Shown in pieces: positions 1 through 5,642 of a DNA stretch of 8,107 nt. Every line of letters begins with the position of its first letter. The first letter of the stretch is position 1. The notes below the pieces were generated by a model. That model did no database searches. It saw only the letters and a program-made list of their open reading frames with translations, and was not told the origin of the DNA. The translations under genes were made by a program, and so were the position numbers. The stretch is from CAYPXJ01 sp964414595 (GTDB taxonomy: Bacteria; Pseudomonadota; Alphaproteobacteria; Rickettsiales; CAIJLX01). The stretch covers positions 1 through 8,107 of the forward strand of contig CAYPXJ010000059.1 of assembly GCA_964414595.1 (NCBI GenBank), in the 5' to 3' direction.

Positions 1-53
1 TTCACCAGCTTCTTGCGCTTCTTATCCCGTTCGATCATGCAGGTTTTTGCCAT
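1..53 (-). CDS. rpsN: 30S ribosomal protein S14, 5' end only (cut by window edge)
   Basis: S14 is a small 30S head protein that binds 16S rRNA near S3, S10 and S19. Only the first 17 codons are in the window (MAKTCMIERDKKRKKLV), followed by two bases of the next codon. This lysine-rich MAK...ERDKKRKKL start is typical of the longer S14 form of about 100 residues found in Proteobacteria. The start ATG lies 9 bases after the rplE stop. A TAAGGA Shine-Dalgarno overlaps the rplE stop codon and sits 6 bases before the ATG, which points to translational coupling. Identity rests on both the N-terminal sequence and its position directly after rplE, as in the standard spc order L14-L24-L5-S14. The rest of the gene lies beyond the left edge. 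Confidence 0.9.
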   Translation of the reverse strand, partial: MAKTCMIERDKKRKKLV

Positions 54-62
54 AATAGTTCC

Positions 63-731
63 TTATTTACCAATGAAAGGTAGGTTAAATGCTTTGAGCA
101 GCGCTTTCGCTTCGTTATCATTTTTCGCCGAAGTGACGAACGTAATATCGAGGCCGCGAATCGAATCCGTCTGATCAAAATTGATTTCCGGGAACACGAT
201 TTGCTCTTTCAGGCCCATCGAATAATTACCACGGCCATCAAAGCCACGGCCAGACACGCCACGGAAGTCGCGTACGCGTGGCAACGCAATATTCACCAGG
301 CGATCCAGGAATTCATACATCTGATGACGGCGCAGCGTTACTTTGCAACCAATCGGAATCGCTTTGCGCAGTTTGAAGGTCGCAATCGACTTTTTGGAGT
401 AGGTCACGAGTGGTTTCTGACCCGAGATGCGGGAAAGATCCGCCACCGCAAATTCAATCACCTTGCCGTCGGAAGCCGCTTCGCCCACGCCCATATTGAT
501 CGTGATTTTCTCGAGCTTCGGAACCTGCATTGGGTTCTTATAGTTAAATTCTTTTTGCAGCGACGCGCGGATTTTCTGCTCATACGCATCTTGCAGGCGC
601 GGCTTATAATTTGCCGGTGCAACGAAATTTTTCGCCGCTTCGGTTTGCGCCTTGGTTTCTGCTTTCGCCGATTTCGCCGCTTTTGCGGATTTCTTTTCGG
701 CTGCAGCCTTTGTTTTCTTTTCTTCTGCCAT
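63..731 (-). CDS. rplE: 50S ribosomal protein L5 with a lysine/alanine-rich N-terminal extension
   Basis: L5 binds 5S rRNA in the central protuberance of the 50S subunit and contacts P-site tRNA and S13 of the 30S. The conserved core runs from about residue 44 to 222 and contains MQVPKLEKITINMGVGEA, the GQKPL stretch, AIPIGCKVTLR and GRGNYSMGLKEQIVFPEI, all hallmarks of L5. The core length equals the usual ~179 residues. The first ~43 residues are extra: a low-complexity K/A/E segment that looks disordered. I chose ATG at 731 (222 aa), with GGA 7 bases upstream. An in-frame TTG at 743 would add four residues (MDKK) and cannot be excluded. The start region lies in a 16-base tandem duplication. 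The gene begins 33 bases after rplX ends, a gap that in E. coli is part of the S8 repressor target; no matching stem is evident here. Confidence 0.96.
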   Translation of the reverse strand: MAEEKKTKAAAEKKSAKAAKSAKAETKAQTEAAKNFVAPANYKPRLQDAYEQKIRASLQKEFNYKNPMQVPKLEKITINMGVGEAASDGKVIEFAVADLSRISGQKPLVTYSKKSIATFKLRKAIPIGCKVTLRRHQMYEFLDRLVNIALPRVRDFRGVSGRGFDGRGNYSMGLKEQIVFPEINFDQTDSIRGLDITFVTSAKNDNEAKALLKAFNLPFIGK

Positions 732-759
732 TTTTTTATCCAACTATTTTCTTATCCAA
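728..759 (-). repeat. 16-base tandem duplication over the rplE start region
   Basis: On the coding strand, TTGGATAAGAAAATAG (759-744) is followed at once by TTGGATAAAAAAATGG (743-728). The two units match at 14 of 16 positions. The second unit carries the chosen ATG of rplE (731-729) and the GGA that may act as its Shine-Dalgarno; the first unit has ATA where the second has ATG. Since the copies are adjacent and of equal length, a tandem duplication of the initiation region is the simplest reading, although A-rich sequence makes chance similarity easier. The repeat accounts for most of the rplX-rplE gap. Confidence 0.7.
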
Positions 760-764
760 TTTAT

Positions 765-1085
765 TTAAGCCAGTACTTCGCCGGAGCGCTTCGCATAGCG
801 TACTTTGTCGCCATTTTCCAGGAATTTGTAGCCAATGCGGCTTGCTTTACCCGATTTCGGGTCGAGCAGGCTGACGTTAGATACGTGGATGGACGCTTCT
901 TTGCTAATAATGCCCGAATTTTCGCCCATTTTACGCGCTTTTTGATGGCGTTTGATAATATTCACGCCTTTCACGATAACGCGGCTTTCTTCGCGCAGTA
1001 CTTTCAGCACTTCGCCCTGCTTGCCCTTGTCCTTACCGGAAATGACGAGCACTTTGTCGCCCTTTTTGATTTTCAAACCTGCCAT
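765..1085 (-). CDS. rplX: 50S ribosomal protein L24
   Basis: L24 is an early assembly protein that binds the 5' domain of 23S rRNA and helps start 50S folding. The 106-residue product has the N-terminal KOW-type beta barrel (about residues 4-31: KIKKGDKVLVISGKDKGKQGEVLKV), then GVNIIKRHQK and the IHVSNVSLLDPKSGKASRIGYK stretch typical of the family. Length is close to that of E. coli L24 (104). The ATG is 2 bases after the rplN stop. A strong GGAGGTG Shine-Dalgarno (1094-1100) lies inside the 3' end of rplN, 8 bases before the start, so translation is probably coupled to L14. Nothing is unusual in the sequence. Confidence 0.97.
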   Translation of the reverse strand: MAGLKIKKGDKVLVISGKDKGKQGEVLKVLREESRVIVKGVNIIKRHQKARKMGENSGIISKEASIHVSNVSLLDPKSGKASRIGYKFLENGDKVRYAKRSGEVLA

Positions 1086-1087
1086 AA

Positions 1088-1456
1088 TTAAAGCACCTCC
1101 GGTGCCAGCGAAACGATTTTCATGAAGTTTTTCGCGCGCAGCTCGCGGGTTACAGGCCCGAAAATACGGGTACCAATCGGCTCATTCTGCTTGGAAATCA
1201 GCACCGCCGCGTTACGGTCGAAACGAATCGTTGTACCGTCCTGGCGATATACTTCTTTTGCAGTACGCACGACAACAGCGCGGTGCACTTCACCTTTTTT
1301 CACTTTACCACGCGGAATCGCATCTTTGATGGAAACCACGATAATATCACCTACGCCCGCATAGCGACGCTTACTGCCACCAAGAACCTTGATGCACATC
1401 ACTTCCTTGGCGCCGGAATTATCGGCTACAGTGAGGCGTGTTTGTTGCTGAATCAT
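1088..1456 (-). CDS. rplN: 50S ribosomal protein L14
   Basis: L14 sits at the subunit interface of the 50S, forms intersubunit bridges with 16S rRNA and contacts L19. The 122-residue length matches the family almost exactly (123 in E. coli). The start MIQQQTRLTVADNSGAKEVMCIKVLGGSKRRYA is the family signature, followed by GDIIVVSIKDAIPRGKVKKGEV, the RFDRNAAVLI segment and the C-terminal GTRIFGPVTRELR. The ATG lies 11 bases after the rpsQ stop with a GAGG element just upstream. In E. coli L14 is the first gene of the spc operon and has its own promoter; the 11-base gap here leaves no room for one unless it lies inside rpsQ, so it probably shares the S10 transcript. Confidence 0.98.
   Translation of the reverse strand: MIQQQTRLTVADNSGAKEVMCIKVLGGSKRRYAGVGDIIVVSIKDAIPRGKVKKGEVHRAVVVRTAKEVYRQDGTTIRFDRNAAVLISKQNEPIGTRIFGPVTRELRAKNFMKIVSLAPEVL
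1094..1100 (-). promoter_or_regulatory. Strong Shine-Dalgarno for rplX inside rplN
   Basis: GGAGGTG on the coding strand, 8 bases before the rplX ATG and wholly within the last codons of rplN. It is the best match to the anti-Shine-Dalgarno consensus that I noted in this window and fixes the rplX start. Confidence 0.85.
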
Positions 1457-1467
1457 AAAATCCTCGC

Positions 1468-1719
1468 TTAGCCTTTCGCCGCCTGGCCGAGATTTTCAAT
1501 CACGATCCAGCTTTTGCTTTTGGAAATTGGACGCGATTCTTCTATACGCACCACGTCACCTATTTTGCAGGCATTCTTCTCATCATGCGCATGGTATTTC
1601 TTACCCTGGCGCACGATTTTGCCGTAAAGCGGATGGCGGAAACTGCGCATCACCCATACGGTAACGGTTTTGGAACGCTGATCGCTCGTCACGGTTCCTT
1701 GTAAAATACGCTTAGGCAC
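1468..1719 (-). CDS. rpsQ: 30S ribosomal protein S17, GTG start
   Basis: S17 is a primary 16S rRNA-binding protein of the 30S body with an OB-fold. The 83-residue product equals the usual bacterial length (84 in E. coli). It shows MPKRILQGTVTSDQRSKTVTVWV at the start, the HPLYGKIVRQGKKYHAHDE core, then CKIGDVVRIEESRPISKSKSW, all diagnostic. The start codon is GTG (1719-1717), preceded by GGAGG at 6 bases. The gene overlaps the end of rpmC by 8 bases, and the GTG is read within the final rpmC codons, so the two are likely translated by coupled ribosomes. No in-frame ATG is available near this point, and the PKRILQG motif is the normal S17 N-terminus, so the GTG start is secure. Confidence 0.97.
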   Translation of the reverse strand: MPKRILQGTVTSDQRSKTVTVWVMRSFRHPLYGKIVRQGKKYHAHDEKNACKIGDVVRIEESRPISKSKSWIVIENLGQAAKG

Positions 1720-1978
1720 TTGCTGCCTCCTTTGCTTTCTTCGAAGATTTCGGCTTAGCGACCGCCTTCACGCGCGCCGGTTTAGACTGCGCATCGATTG
1801 GCTGGTTCAGCAGGGTATTAATGCGCGCAATCGTGCGACGTACCACGCGGACACGCGCCGTATTTTGCAAGGCGCCCGAAAGCTTTTGGAAACGTAAGTT
1901 AAACGCTTCTTTTTTCAATTCGAGAAGCTGCGCTTCCAGTTGATCAGGGGTCTTCCCTTTAAGTTCACTCAGTTCCAT
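1712..1978 (-). CDS. rpmC: 50S ribosomal protein L29 with a basic C-terminal tail
   Basis: L29 is a small two-helix protein by the polypeptide exit tunnel, next to L23, where it forms part of the docking site for nascent-chain factors. The core (about residues 1-60) begins MELSELKGKTPDQLEAQLLELKKEAFNLRFQ and continues LQNTARVRVVRRTIARINTLL, the classic L29 pattern. The product is 88 residues, about 25 longer than E. coli L29 (63). The surplus is a lysine/alanine/proline tail (about 62-88) with no predicted fold. It starts 8 bases after rplP and its last codons overlap the rpsQ start, so the tail DNA also carries the rpsQ ribosome binding site. Only a weak AGAGAA-type Shine-Dalgarno precedes the ATG, so coupling to rplP is likely. 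Confidence 0.96.
   Translation of the reverse strand: MELSELKGKTPDQLEAQLLELKKEAFNLRFQKLSGALQNTARVRVVRRTIARINTLLNQPIDAQSKPARVKAVAKPKSSKKAKEAASA
1726..1730 (-). promoter_or_regulatory. Shine-Dalgarno that decides the rpsQ GTG start
   Basis: GGAGG on the coding strand, 6 bases upstream of GTG at 1719 and inside the rpmC reading frame. Its spacing supports GTG as the true rpsQ initiation codon. Confidence 0.8.
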
Positions 1979-1986
1979 ACGTTTCT

Positions 1987-2397
1987 CTAGTGTATGCGTT
2001 TCACAAATTTAGTTTTTACTGGCAGCTTCGCTGCAGCGAGCAGGAATGCTTCACGCGCGGTTTGCTCCGGCACACCCTCTAATTCAAAGAGAATGCGGCC
2101 CGGCTTCACGCGCGCAGCCCAGAATTCCACACCGCCCTTACCACTACCCATGCGTACATCGGCCGGTTTTTTAGAAACCGGTACATCTGGGAAAATACGA
2201 ATCCACAGACGACCCGCGCGCTTCATATGACGGGTAATTGCTTTACGCGCCGCTTCAATCTGGCGGGAAGTAATACGCTCAGGCTCGAGCGCTTTCAAGC
2301 CATACGCGCCAAAATTGACCGCCGCACCACTGGTCGCACGGCCATGGATACGGCCTTTATGGGCCTTTCTCCATTTGGTTTTTGACGGCATTAACAT
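1987..2397 (-). CDS. rplP: 50S ribosomal protein L16
   Basis: L16 binds 23S rRNA near the A site and the 5S region and is needed for late 50S maturation. The product is 136 residues, the same as E. coli. It shows MLMPSKTKWRKAHKGR at the start (family pattern MLxPKRTKxRKxHKGR), then FGAYGLKALEPERITSRQIEAARKAI, the RLWIRIFPDVPVSKKPADVRMGSGKG stretch and a conserved GVPEQTAREAFLLAAAKLP helix. Arg82 in VRMG corresponds to the arginine hydroxylated in E. coli L16 (Arg81). The ATG at 2397 is preceded by AGGAG at 8 bases; the internal ATG at 2391 is less suitable because the normal ML- start would be lost. It lies 30 bases after rpsC and 8 before rpmC. Confidence 0.98.
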   Translation of the reverse strand: MLMPSKTKWRKAHKGRIHGRATSGAAVNFGAYGLKALEPERITSRQIEAARKAITRHMKRAGRLWIRIFPDVPVSKKPADVRMGSGKGGVEFWAARVKPGRILFELEGVPEQTAREAFLLAAAKLPVKTKFVKRIH

Positions 2398-2427
2398 GGT
2401 CTAATCTCCTGATTTCCTTATATTATC

Positions 2428-3108
2428 CTATGCAGCCTTCGCCTCAGCGAGTTTTGCGTCCATATCGGGCTGCTCGGTTTTACTCAAAATTTCGCCTTTG
2501 TAAACCCAAACTTTAAGGCCGATAATCCCATATGCGGTATTTGCTTCCGCTGTACCGTAATCAATATCCGCACGCAGGGTATGCAAAGGCACGCGACCTT
2601 CGCGGTACCATTCCATGCGCGCAATCTCTGCACCGCCCAAACGACCCGAGCAATTAATACGAATGCCTTTTGCACCCAGACGCATAGCCGATTGCATCGC
2701 GCGCTTCATCGCACGACGGAACGCCACGCGGCGCTCGATCTGCTGTGCAATATTTTCGGCAATCAGCTGCGCATCGATTTCCGGCTTACGGACTTCGACA
2801 ATGTTCAAATGCACTTCGTCTGACGTAATGACAGCGAGTTGCTTTTTAATTTTTTCGATATCCGCACCTTTTTTACCAATCACAATACCAGGCTTGGAAG
2901 TGTGAAGCGTAATGATTGCCTTTTTCGCCGGGCGCTCAATCACAACTTTACTGATACCTGCATTCACCAGGTTTTTACGGAAAAATTTGCGGATTTTAAT
3001 ATCTTCGAGCAGACGTGTTGCGTAGTCGTTGCCCGCAGCAAACCAGCGGGAGTCCCACGTGCGAATCACTTTTACGCGCAAACCAATCGGATTAGCCTTC
3101 TGACCCAT
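2428..3108 (-). CDS. rpsC: 30S ribosomal protein S3
   Basis: S3 lies on the solvent side of the 30S head at the mRNA entry channel and contributes to mRNA helicase activity. The 226-residue product is near the usual length (233 in E. coli). It starts MGQKANPIGLRVKVIRTWDSRW. The KH domain is visible with its GKKG loop at residues 78-81. The C-terminal domain follows: ERRVAFRRAMKRAMQSAMRLGAKGI, containing the basic residues that line the mRNA entry, then SGRLGGAEIAR and WYREGRVPLHTLRADIDYGTAEA. The short C-terminal tail is alanine and lysine rich. The ATG lies 3 bases after the rplV stop. The 30-base gap to rplP contains only Shine-Dalgarno-like purine runs. Confidence 0.98.
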   Translation of the reverse strand: MGQKANPIGLRVKVIRTWDSRWFAAGNDYATRLLEDIKIRKFFRKNLVNAGISKVVIERPAKKAIITLHTSKPGIVIGKKGADIEKIKKQLAVITSDEVHLNIVEVRKPEIDAQLIAENIAQQIERRVAFRRAMKRAMQSAMRLGAKGIRINCSGRLGGAEIARMEWYREGRVPLHTLRADIDYGTAEANTAYGIIGLKVWVYKGEILSKTEQPDMDAKLAEAKAA

Positions 3109-3111
3109 AAT

Positions 3112-3489
3112 TTATTCTTCCTCTACTTGTTCAAGCACAATGCGAATTTGACTGAAGGATTTTTTCACCGGTGCGGCGCGGCCACGGCCACGCGCATGGA
3201 AACGGCGCAGAACAAGGCCCTTACCTACGGTTGCTTCTTTAATGTAAAGACGATCCACATCCAAATTATGGTTGTTTTCTGCATTCGCGATAGCCGATTG
3301 CAGACCTTTTTTCACATCCACCGCCACACGTTTTTTAAGGAACGTGAGCTGAATCAGCGCCTCGCTGGCTTTCATGCCTTGGATAAGGCCGGCAACGAGA
3401 CCAAGCTTGCGCGGCGTCACGCGCAGACCCTTGATGATCGCAATCGCCTCGTTATTCGCCAAAAAACGCTCTGCTTTTTGCTTGCTCAT
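3112..3489 (-). CDS. rplV: 50S ribosomal protein L22
   Basis: L22 is a 23S rRNA-binding protein whose long beta hairpin lines the exit tunnel opposite L4 and affects macrolide binding. The 125-residue product has the globular part (ANNEAIAIIKGLRVTPRKLGLVAGLIQGMKASEALIQLTF), the NAENNHNLDVDRLYIKEATVGKG segment, and the hairpin region RRFHARGRGRAAPVKKSFSQIRIVL near the C-terminus. It is somewhat longer than E. coli L22 (110), mainly through extra residues at both ends, including an acidic VEEE end. A GAAGG element precedes the ATG by about 6 bases, in the 12-base gap after rpsS. The hairpin tip has no obvious deletion or insertion of the type linked with macrolide resistance. Confidence 0.97.
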   Translation of the reverse strand: MSKQKAERFLANNEAIAIIKGLRVTPRKLGLVAGLIQGMKASEALIQLTFLKKRVAVDVKKGLQSAIANAENNHNLDVDRLYIKEATVGKGLVLRRFHARGRGRAAPVKKSFSQIRIVLEQVEEE

Positions 3490-3501
3490 AATTACCTTCT
3501 C

Positions 3502-3783
3502 TTAAGCCGCTGCTTCGGTTTTCTTATCCGAACCGTGTGCGATGAAGATGCGGGTCGGTGAAAATTCACCGAGTTTATGGCCCACCATCTCCTCTTTCAC
3601 GAGGACGGGAATGAATTTTTTGCCGTTATACACGCCAAACGTCACACCGACGAATTGCGGCAGAATGGTCGAGCGGCGCGACCAGGTTTTAACAATCGTA
3701 TGTTTACCGGAAGCCTGCACCTGCTCCACTTTCTTGAGCAGATAACCATCGACAAACGGGCCTTTCCAAACGGAGCGAGACAT
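3502..3783 (-). CDS. rpsS: 30S ribosomal protein S19
   Basis: S19 is a 30S head protein that pairs with S13, contacts the A-site finger of the 50S and binds 16S rRNA. The 93-residue product is of normal length (92 in E. coli). The start MSRSVWKGPFVDGYLLKKVEQ, the central IVKTWSRRSTILPQFVGVTFGVYNGKKFIPV and the C-terminal MVGHKLGEFSPTRIF are diagnostic. The ATG lies 9 bases after rplB; an AGGAATAGGAT purine run spanning the rplB stop serves as the ribosome binding site. The C-terminus ends in a short alanine run rather than the lysine-rich end seen in some species. Nothing else stands out. Confidence 0.98.
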   Translation of the reverse strand: MSRSVWKGPFVDGYLLKKVEQVQASGKHTIVKTWSRRSTILPQFVGVTFGVYNGKKFIPVLVKEEMVGHKLGEFSPTRIFIAHGSDKKTEAAA

Positions 3784-3792
3784 AGTTCTATC

Positions 3793-4635
3793 CTATTCCT
3801 GTGATTTCTTTTTCGCGTGACGGCTTTGAACGACAAAGCGATCCGTACGTTTATTATGGCGAGTATGTTTACCCTTCGCCGATTTACCCCATGGCGAAAC
3901 GGGATGACGGCCACCGGAGGTTTTACCCTCACCACCACCCAACGGGTGATCGACCGGGTTCATCGCCACACCACGAACGGAAGGCTTACGGCCTAACCAG
4001 CGTGAGCGACCCGCTTTACCAATTTGACGGTTCTGGTGATCCGGGTTGGAAACCGCGCCCACCGTTGCCATACATTCCGTAGAAACTTTACGCACTTCGC
4101 CGGAGCGCATACGCAGCACCGCAAAACCCGCATCTTTACCCACGAGCTGAACATAAGAACCAGCAGAGCGAGAAACTTGACCGCCTTTGCCTGGTTTCAT
4201 TTCAACGTTGTGCACAATCGTGCCAACCGGAATATTTTTGAGCGGCATCGCGTTGCCCGGCTTAATATCAACGGCCTGGCCAGAGACGACTTTATCGCCT
4301 TCTTTTATGCGTTGTGGCGCCAAGATGTAGGCAAGCTCGCCATCTTCATATTTAATCAGCGCTAGGAAACCCGAGCGATTCGGGTCATACTCAATGCGCT
4401 CAACCGTTGCCGTAATATCAAATTTTTGGCGTTTGAAATCGACCACGCGGTATAATTTCTTATGACCGCCGCCGCGCCAGCGATTGGTGATGTGACCATT
4501 ATTATTGCGACCGCTTGTACGCTGCTTACCTTCAACAAGGCTTTTCTCCGGACGGCCTTTCCACAGACCTTCGCGATCGATCGCGACATAACCGCGCATC
4601 GAATTCGTGACTGGATTGAAATTCTTAAGACCCAT
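3793..4635 (-). CDS. rplB: 50S ribosomal protein L2
   Basis: L2 is one of the largest and most conserved 50S proteins. It binds 23S rRNA at the base of the L1 stalk, is needed for subunit association and lies close to the peptidyl transferase centre. The 280-residue product (273 in E. coli) contains SGRNNNGHITNRWRGGGHKKLYR, the VERIEYDPNRSGFLALI strand, PVGTIVHNVEMKPGKGGQVSRSAGSYVQLV and the C-terminal MNPVDHPLGGGEG loop. The histidine of VDH, equivalent to E. coli His229, is kept at residue 230. The following HPH motif is HPL here: Leu232 (codon TTG) stands where E. coli has histidine. The start lies 1 base after rplW, with AGGGG inside the rplW end as ribosome binding site. Confidence 0.98.
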   Translation of the reverse strand: MGLKNFNPVTNSMRGYVAIDREGLWKGRPEKSLVEGKQRTSGRNNNGHITNRWRGGGHKKLYRVVDFKRQKFDITATVERIEYDPNRSGFLALIKYEDGELAYILAPQRIKEGDKVVSGQAVDIKPGNAMPLKNIPVGTIVHNVEMKPGKGGQVSRSAGSYVQLVGKDAGFAVLRMRSGEVRKVSTECMATVGAVSNPDHQNRQIGKAGRSRWLGRKPSVRGVAMNPVDHPLGGGEGKTSGGRHPVSPWGKSAKGKHTRHNKRTDRFVVQSRHAKKKSQE

Positions 4636-4636
4636 A

Positions 4637-5011
4637 TTATACCCCTGCCATCACGTCAATGGATTGACCTTCCGCCAGCGATACGATGGCTTTCTTATAG
4701 CCAACCTGGCGACCCAGACGACCGCGGAAACCTTTCAGTTTACCACGTTTGTTGAGCGTATTTACTTTTACGACTTGCACGCCAAAAACCGCTTCCACAG
4801 CTTGTTTAACGTCCTTTTTGGTCGCATCGTCGCGCACACGGAACACAACTTTGTTAAACTGGGAAAGATTGGTAGATTTTTCCGTCACCAGCGGCACACG
4901 CACCACATCATAAAGCACCGGATTCGTCACCGCACCCTTCGTGGTTTTTTCGGCCTTCGCCTTCTCGGCTTTCGGCTTTGCAACCTTGGTTTTCTTTTCT
5001 TTTTCCGCCAT
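4637..5011 (-). CDS. rplW: 50S ribosomal protein L23 with a lysine-rich N-terminal extension
   Basis: L23 sits at the exit of the polypeptide tunnel and is the main docking protein for trigger factor and the signal recognition particle. The core (about residues 33-124) reads YDVVRVPLVTEKSTNLSQFNKVVFRVRDDATKKDVKQAVEAVFGVQVVKVNTLNKRGKLKGFRGRLGRQVGYKKAIVSL, a clear L23 pattern, with the tunnel-exit loop around RGKLKGFRGRLGR. The product is 124 residues against about 100 in E. coli. The first ~28 residues (MAEKEKKTKVAKPKAEKAKAEKT...) are a charged extension absent from E. coli. Its opening resembles that of the L5 extension. The ATG is 2 bases after rplD, with a GGGGG run about 10 bases upstream. 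Confidence 0.97.
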   Translation of the reverse strand: MAEKEKKTKVAKPKAEKAKAEKTTKGAVTNPVLYDVVRVPLVTEKSTNLSQFNKVVFRVRDDATKKDVKQAVEAVFGVQVVKVNTLNKRGKLKGFRGRLGRQVGYKKAIVSLAEGQSIDVMAGV

Positions 5012-5013
5012 GG

Positions 5014-5640
5014 CTATTTCGCCCCCAGACGTTGTTCAAGCTGCTTAATGCCTTCTTTGGTAATCAGAAGCTGATCGTGGCGAAGAATATCCAGTACATT
5101 CGCGCCGACCGTAGGCAGCAGTTTAATGTTTTTAATGTTACGCACCGCTTTTTTGAAATTTTCATCCAGCTCGTTACCATCGACGATGAGCGCCTTTTTC
5201 GCGACCACACCCGAGAGCGACTTGCTGAGATTTTTCGTTTTCACAGCGCTAAGTTTTGCGTCTTCAATGACTATCAATTTACCTTCCGCCTGCTTCACCG
5301 AAAGCGCCACTTTCAAACCAAGTGCGCGGATTTTTTTCGGCAGGCTGTAAGCATGGCTGCGCACAACCGGACCAAAGGTGGTTTGACCGCCGCGCATGTG
5401 CGCCGAACGTAAGCTACCTTGACGAGCGTTACCCGTACCTTTTTGTTTAAACGGCTTTTTCGTCGTACCGCTGATTTCGCTGATCGTTTTGGTTTTATGC
5501 GTACCGCGCTGCGCTTTTGAACGCTGCCAGTTTACCACGCGTGCGAGAATATCCGGGCGCGCTTCGAGACCGAAAATCGCATCGGAAAGCTCGACGTTGC
5601 CAACCGTTTTATTGTCCCAGTTTTTAATATCGACTTTCAT
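5014..5640 (-). CDS. rplD: 50S ribosomal protein L4
   Basis: L4 binds 23S rRNA early in 50S assembly and extends a loop into the exit tunnel opposite L22. In E. coli it also represses its own S10 operon. The 208-residue product is of normal length (201 in E. coli). It shows the N-terminal NVELSDAIFGLEARPDILARVVNWQRSKAQRGTHKTK, the extended tunnel loop (about residues 58-90: GTTKKPFKQKGTGNARQGSLRSAHMRGGQTTFGP) and the C-terminal alpha/beta domain ending with LLPTVGANVLDILRHDQLLITKEGI. The ATG is 2 bases after rplC, with AAGG 7 bases upstream. No E. coli-like leader precedes rpsJ, so L4 autoregulation by that route is unlikely here. Confidence 0.97.
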   Translation of the reverse strand: MKVDIKNWDNKTVGNVELSDAIFGLEARPDILARVVNWQRSKAQRGTHKTKTISEISGTTKKPFKQKGTGNARQGSLRSAHMRGGQTTFGPVVRSHAYSLPKKIRALGLKVALSVKQAEGKLIVIEDAKLSAVKTKNLSKSLSGVVAKKALIVDGNELDENFKKAVRNIKNIKLLPTVGANVLDILRHDQLLITKEGIKQLEQRLGAK

Positions 5641-5642
5641 AA

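Noticed and set aside
738..759. A seven-codon upstream reading frame starting at TTG 759 and ending just before rplE
   Set aside because: It is a by-product of the tandem repeat and lacks a credible ribosome binding site; too short and weak to call.
201..1091. Plus-strand open frame of 296 codons with a hydrophobic, phenylalanine-rich middle that looks membrane-like
   Set aside because: The F/C-rich stretch is simply the reverse of the lysine/alanine-rich L5 extension. It crosses rplE and rplX antisense and has no independent support.
2398..2427. GATAATAT-like -10 element in the rpsC-rplP gap
   Set aside because: There is no matching -35 at proper distance, and the gap is explained by purine-rich ribosome binding sequence for rplP.
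4636..4662. TATAAT and TTGACG near the rplB start, suggesting an internal promoter
   Set aside because: On the coding strand the two hexamers are only 12 bases apart, well short of the usual 16-18. TATAAT includes the rplW stop and borders the rplB ATG, so coding and start constraints explain it.
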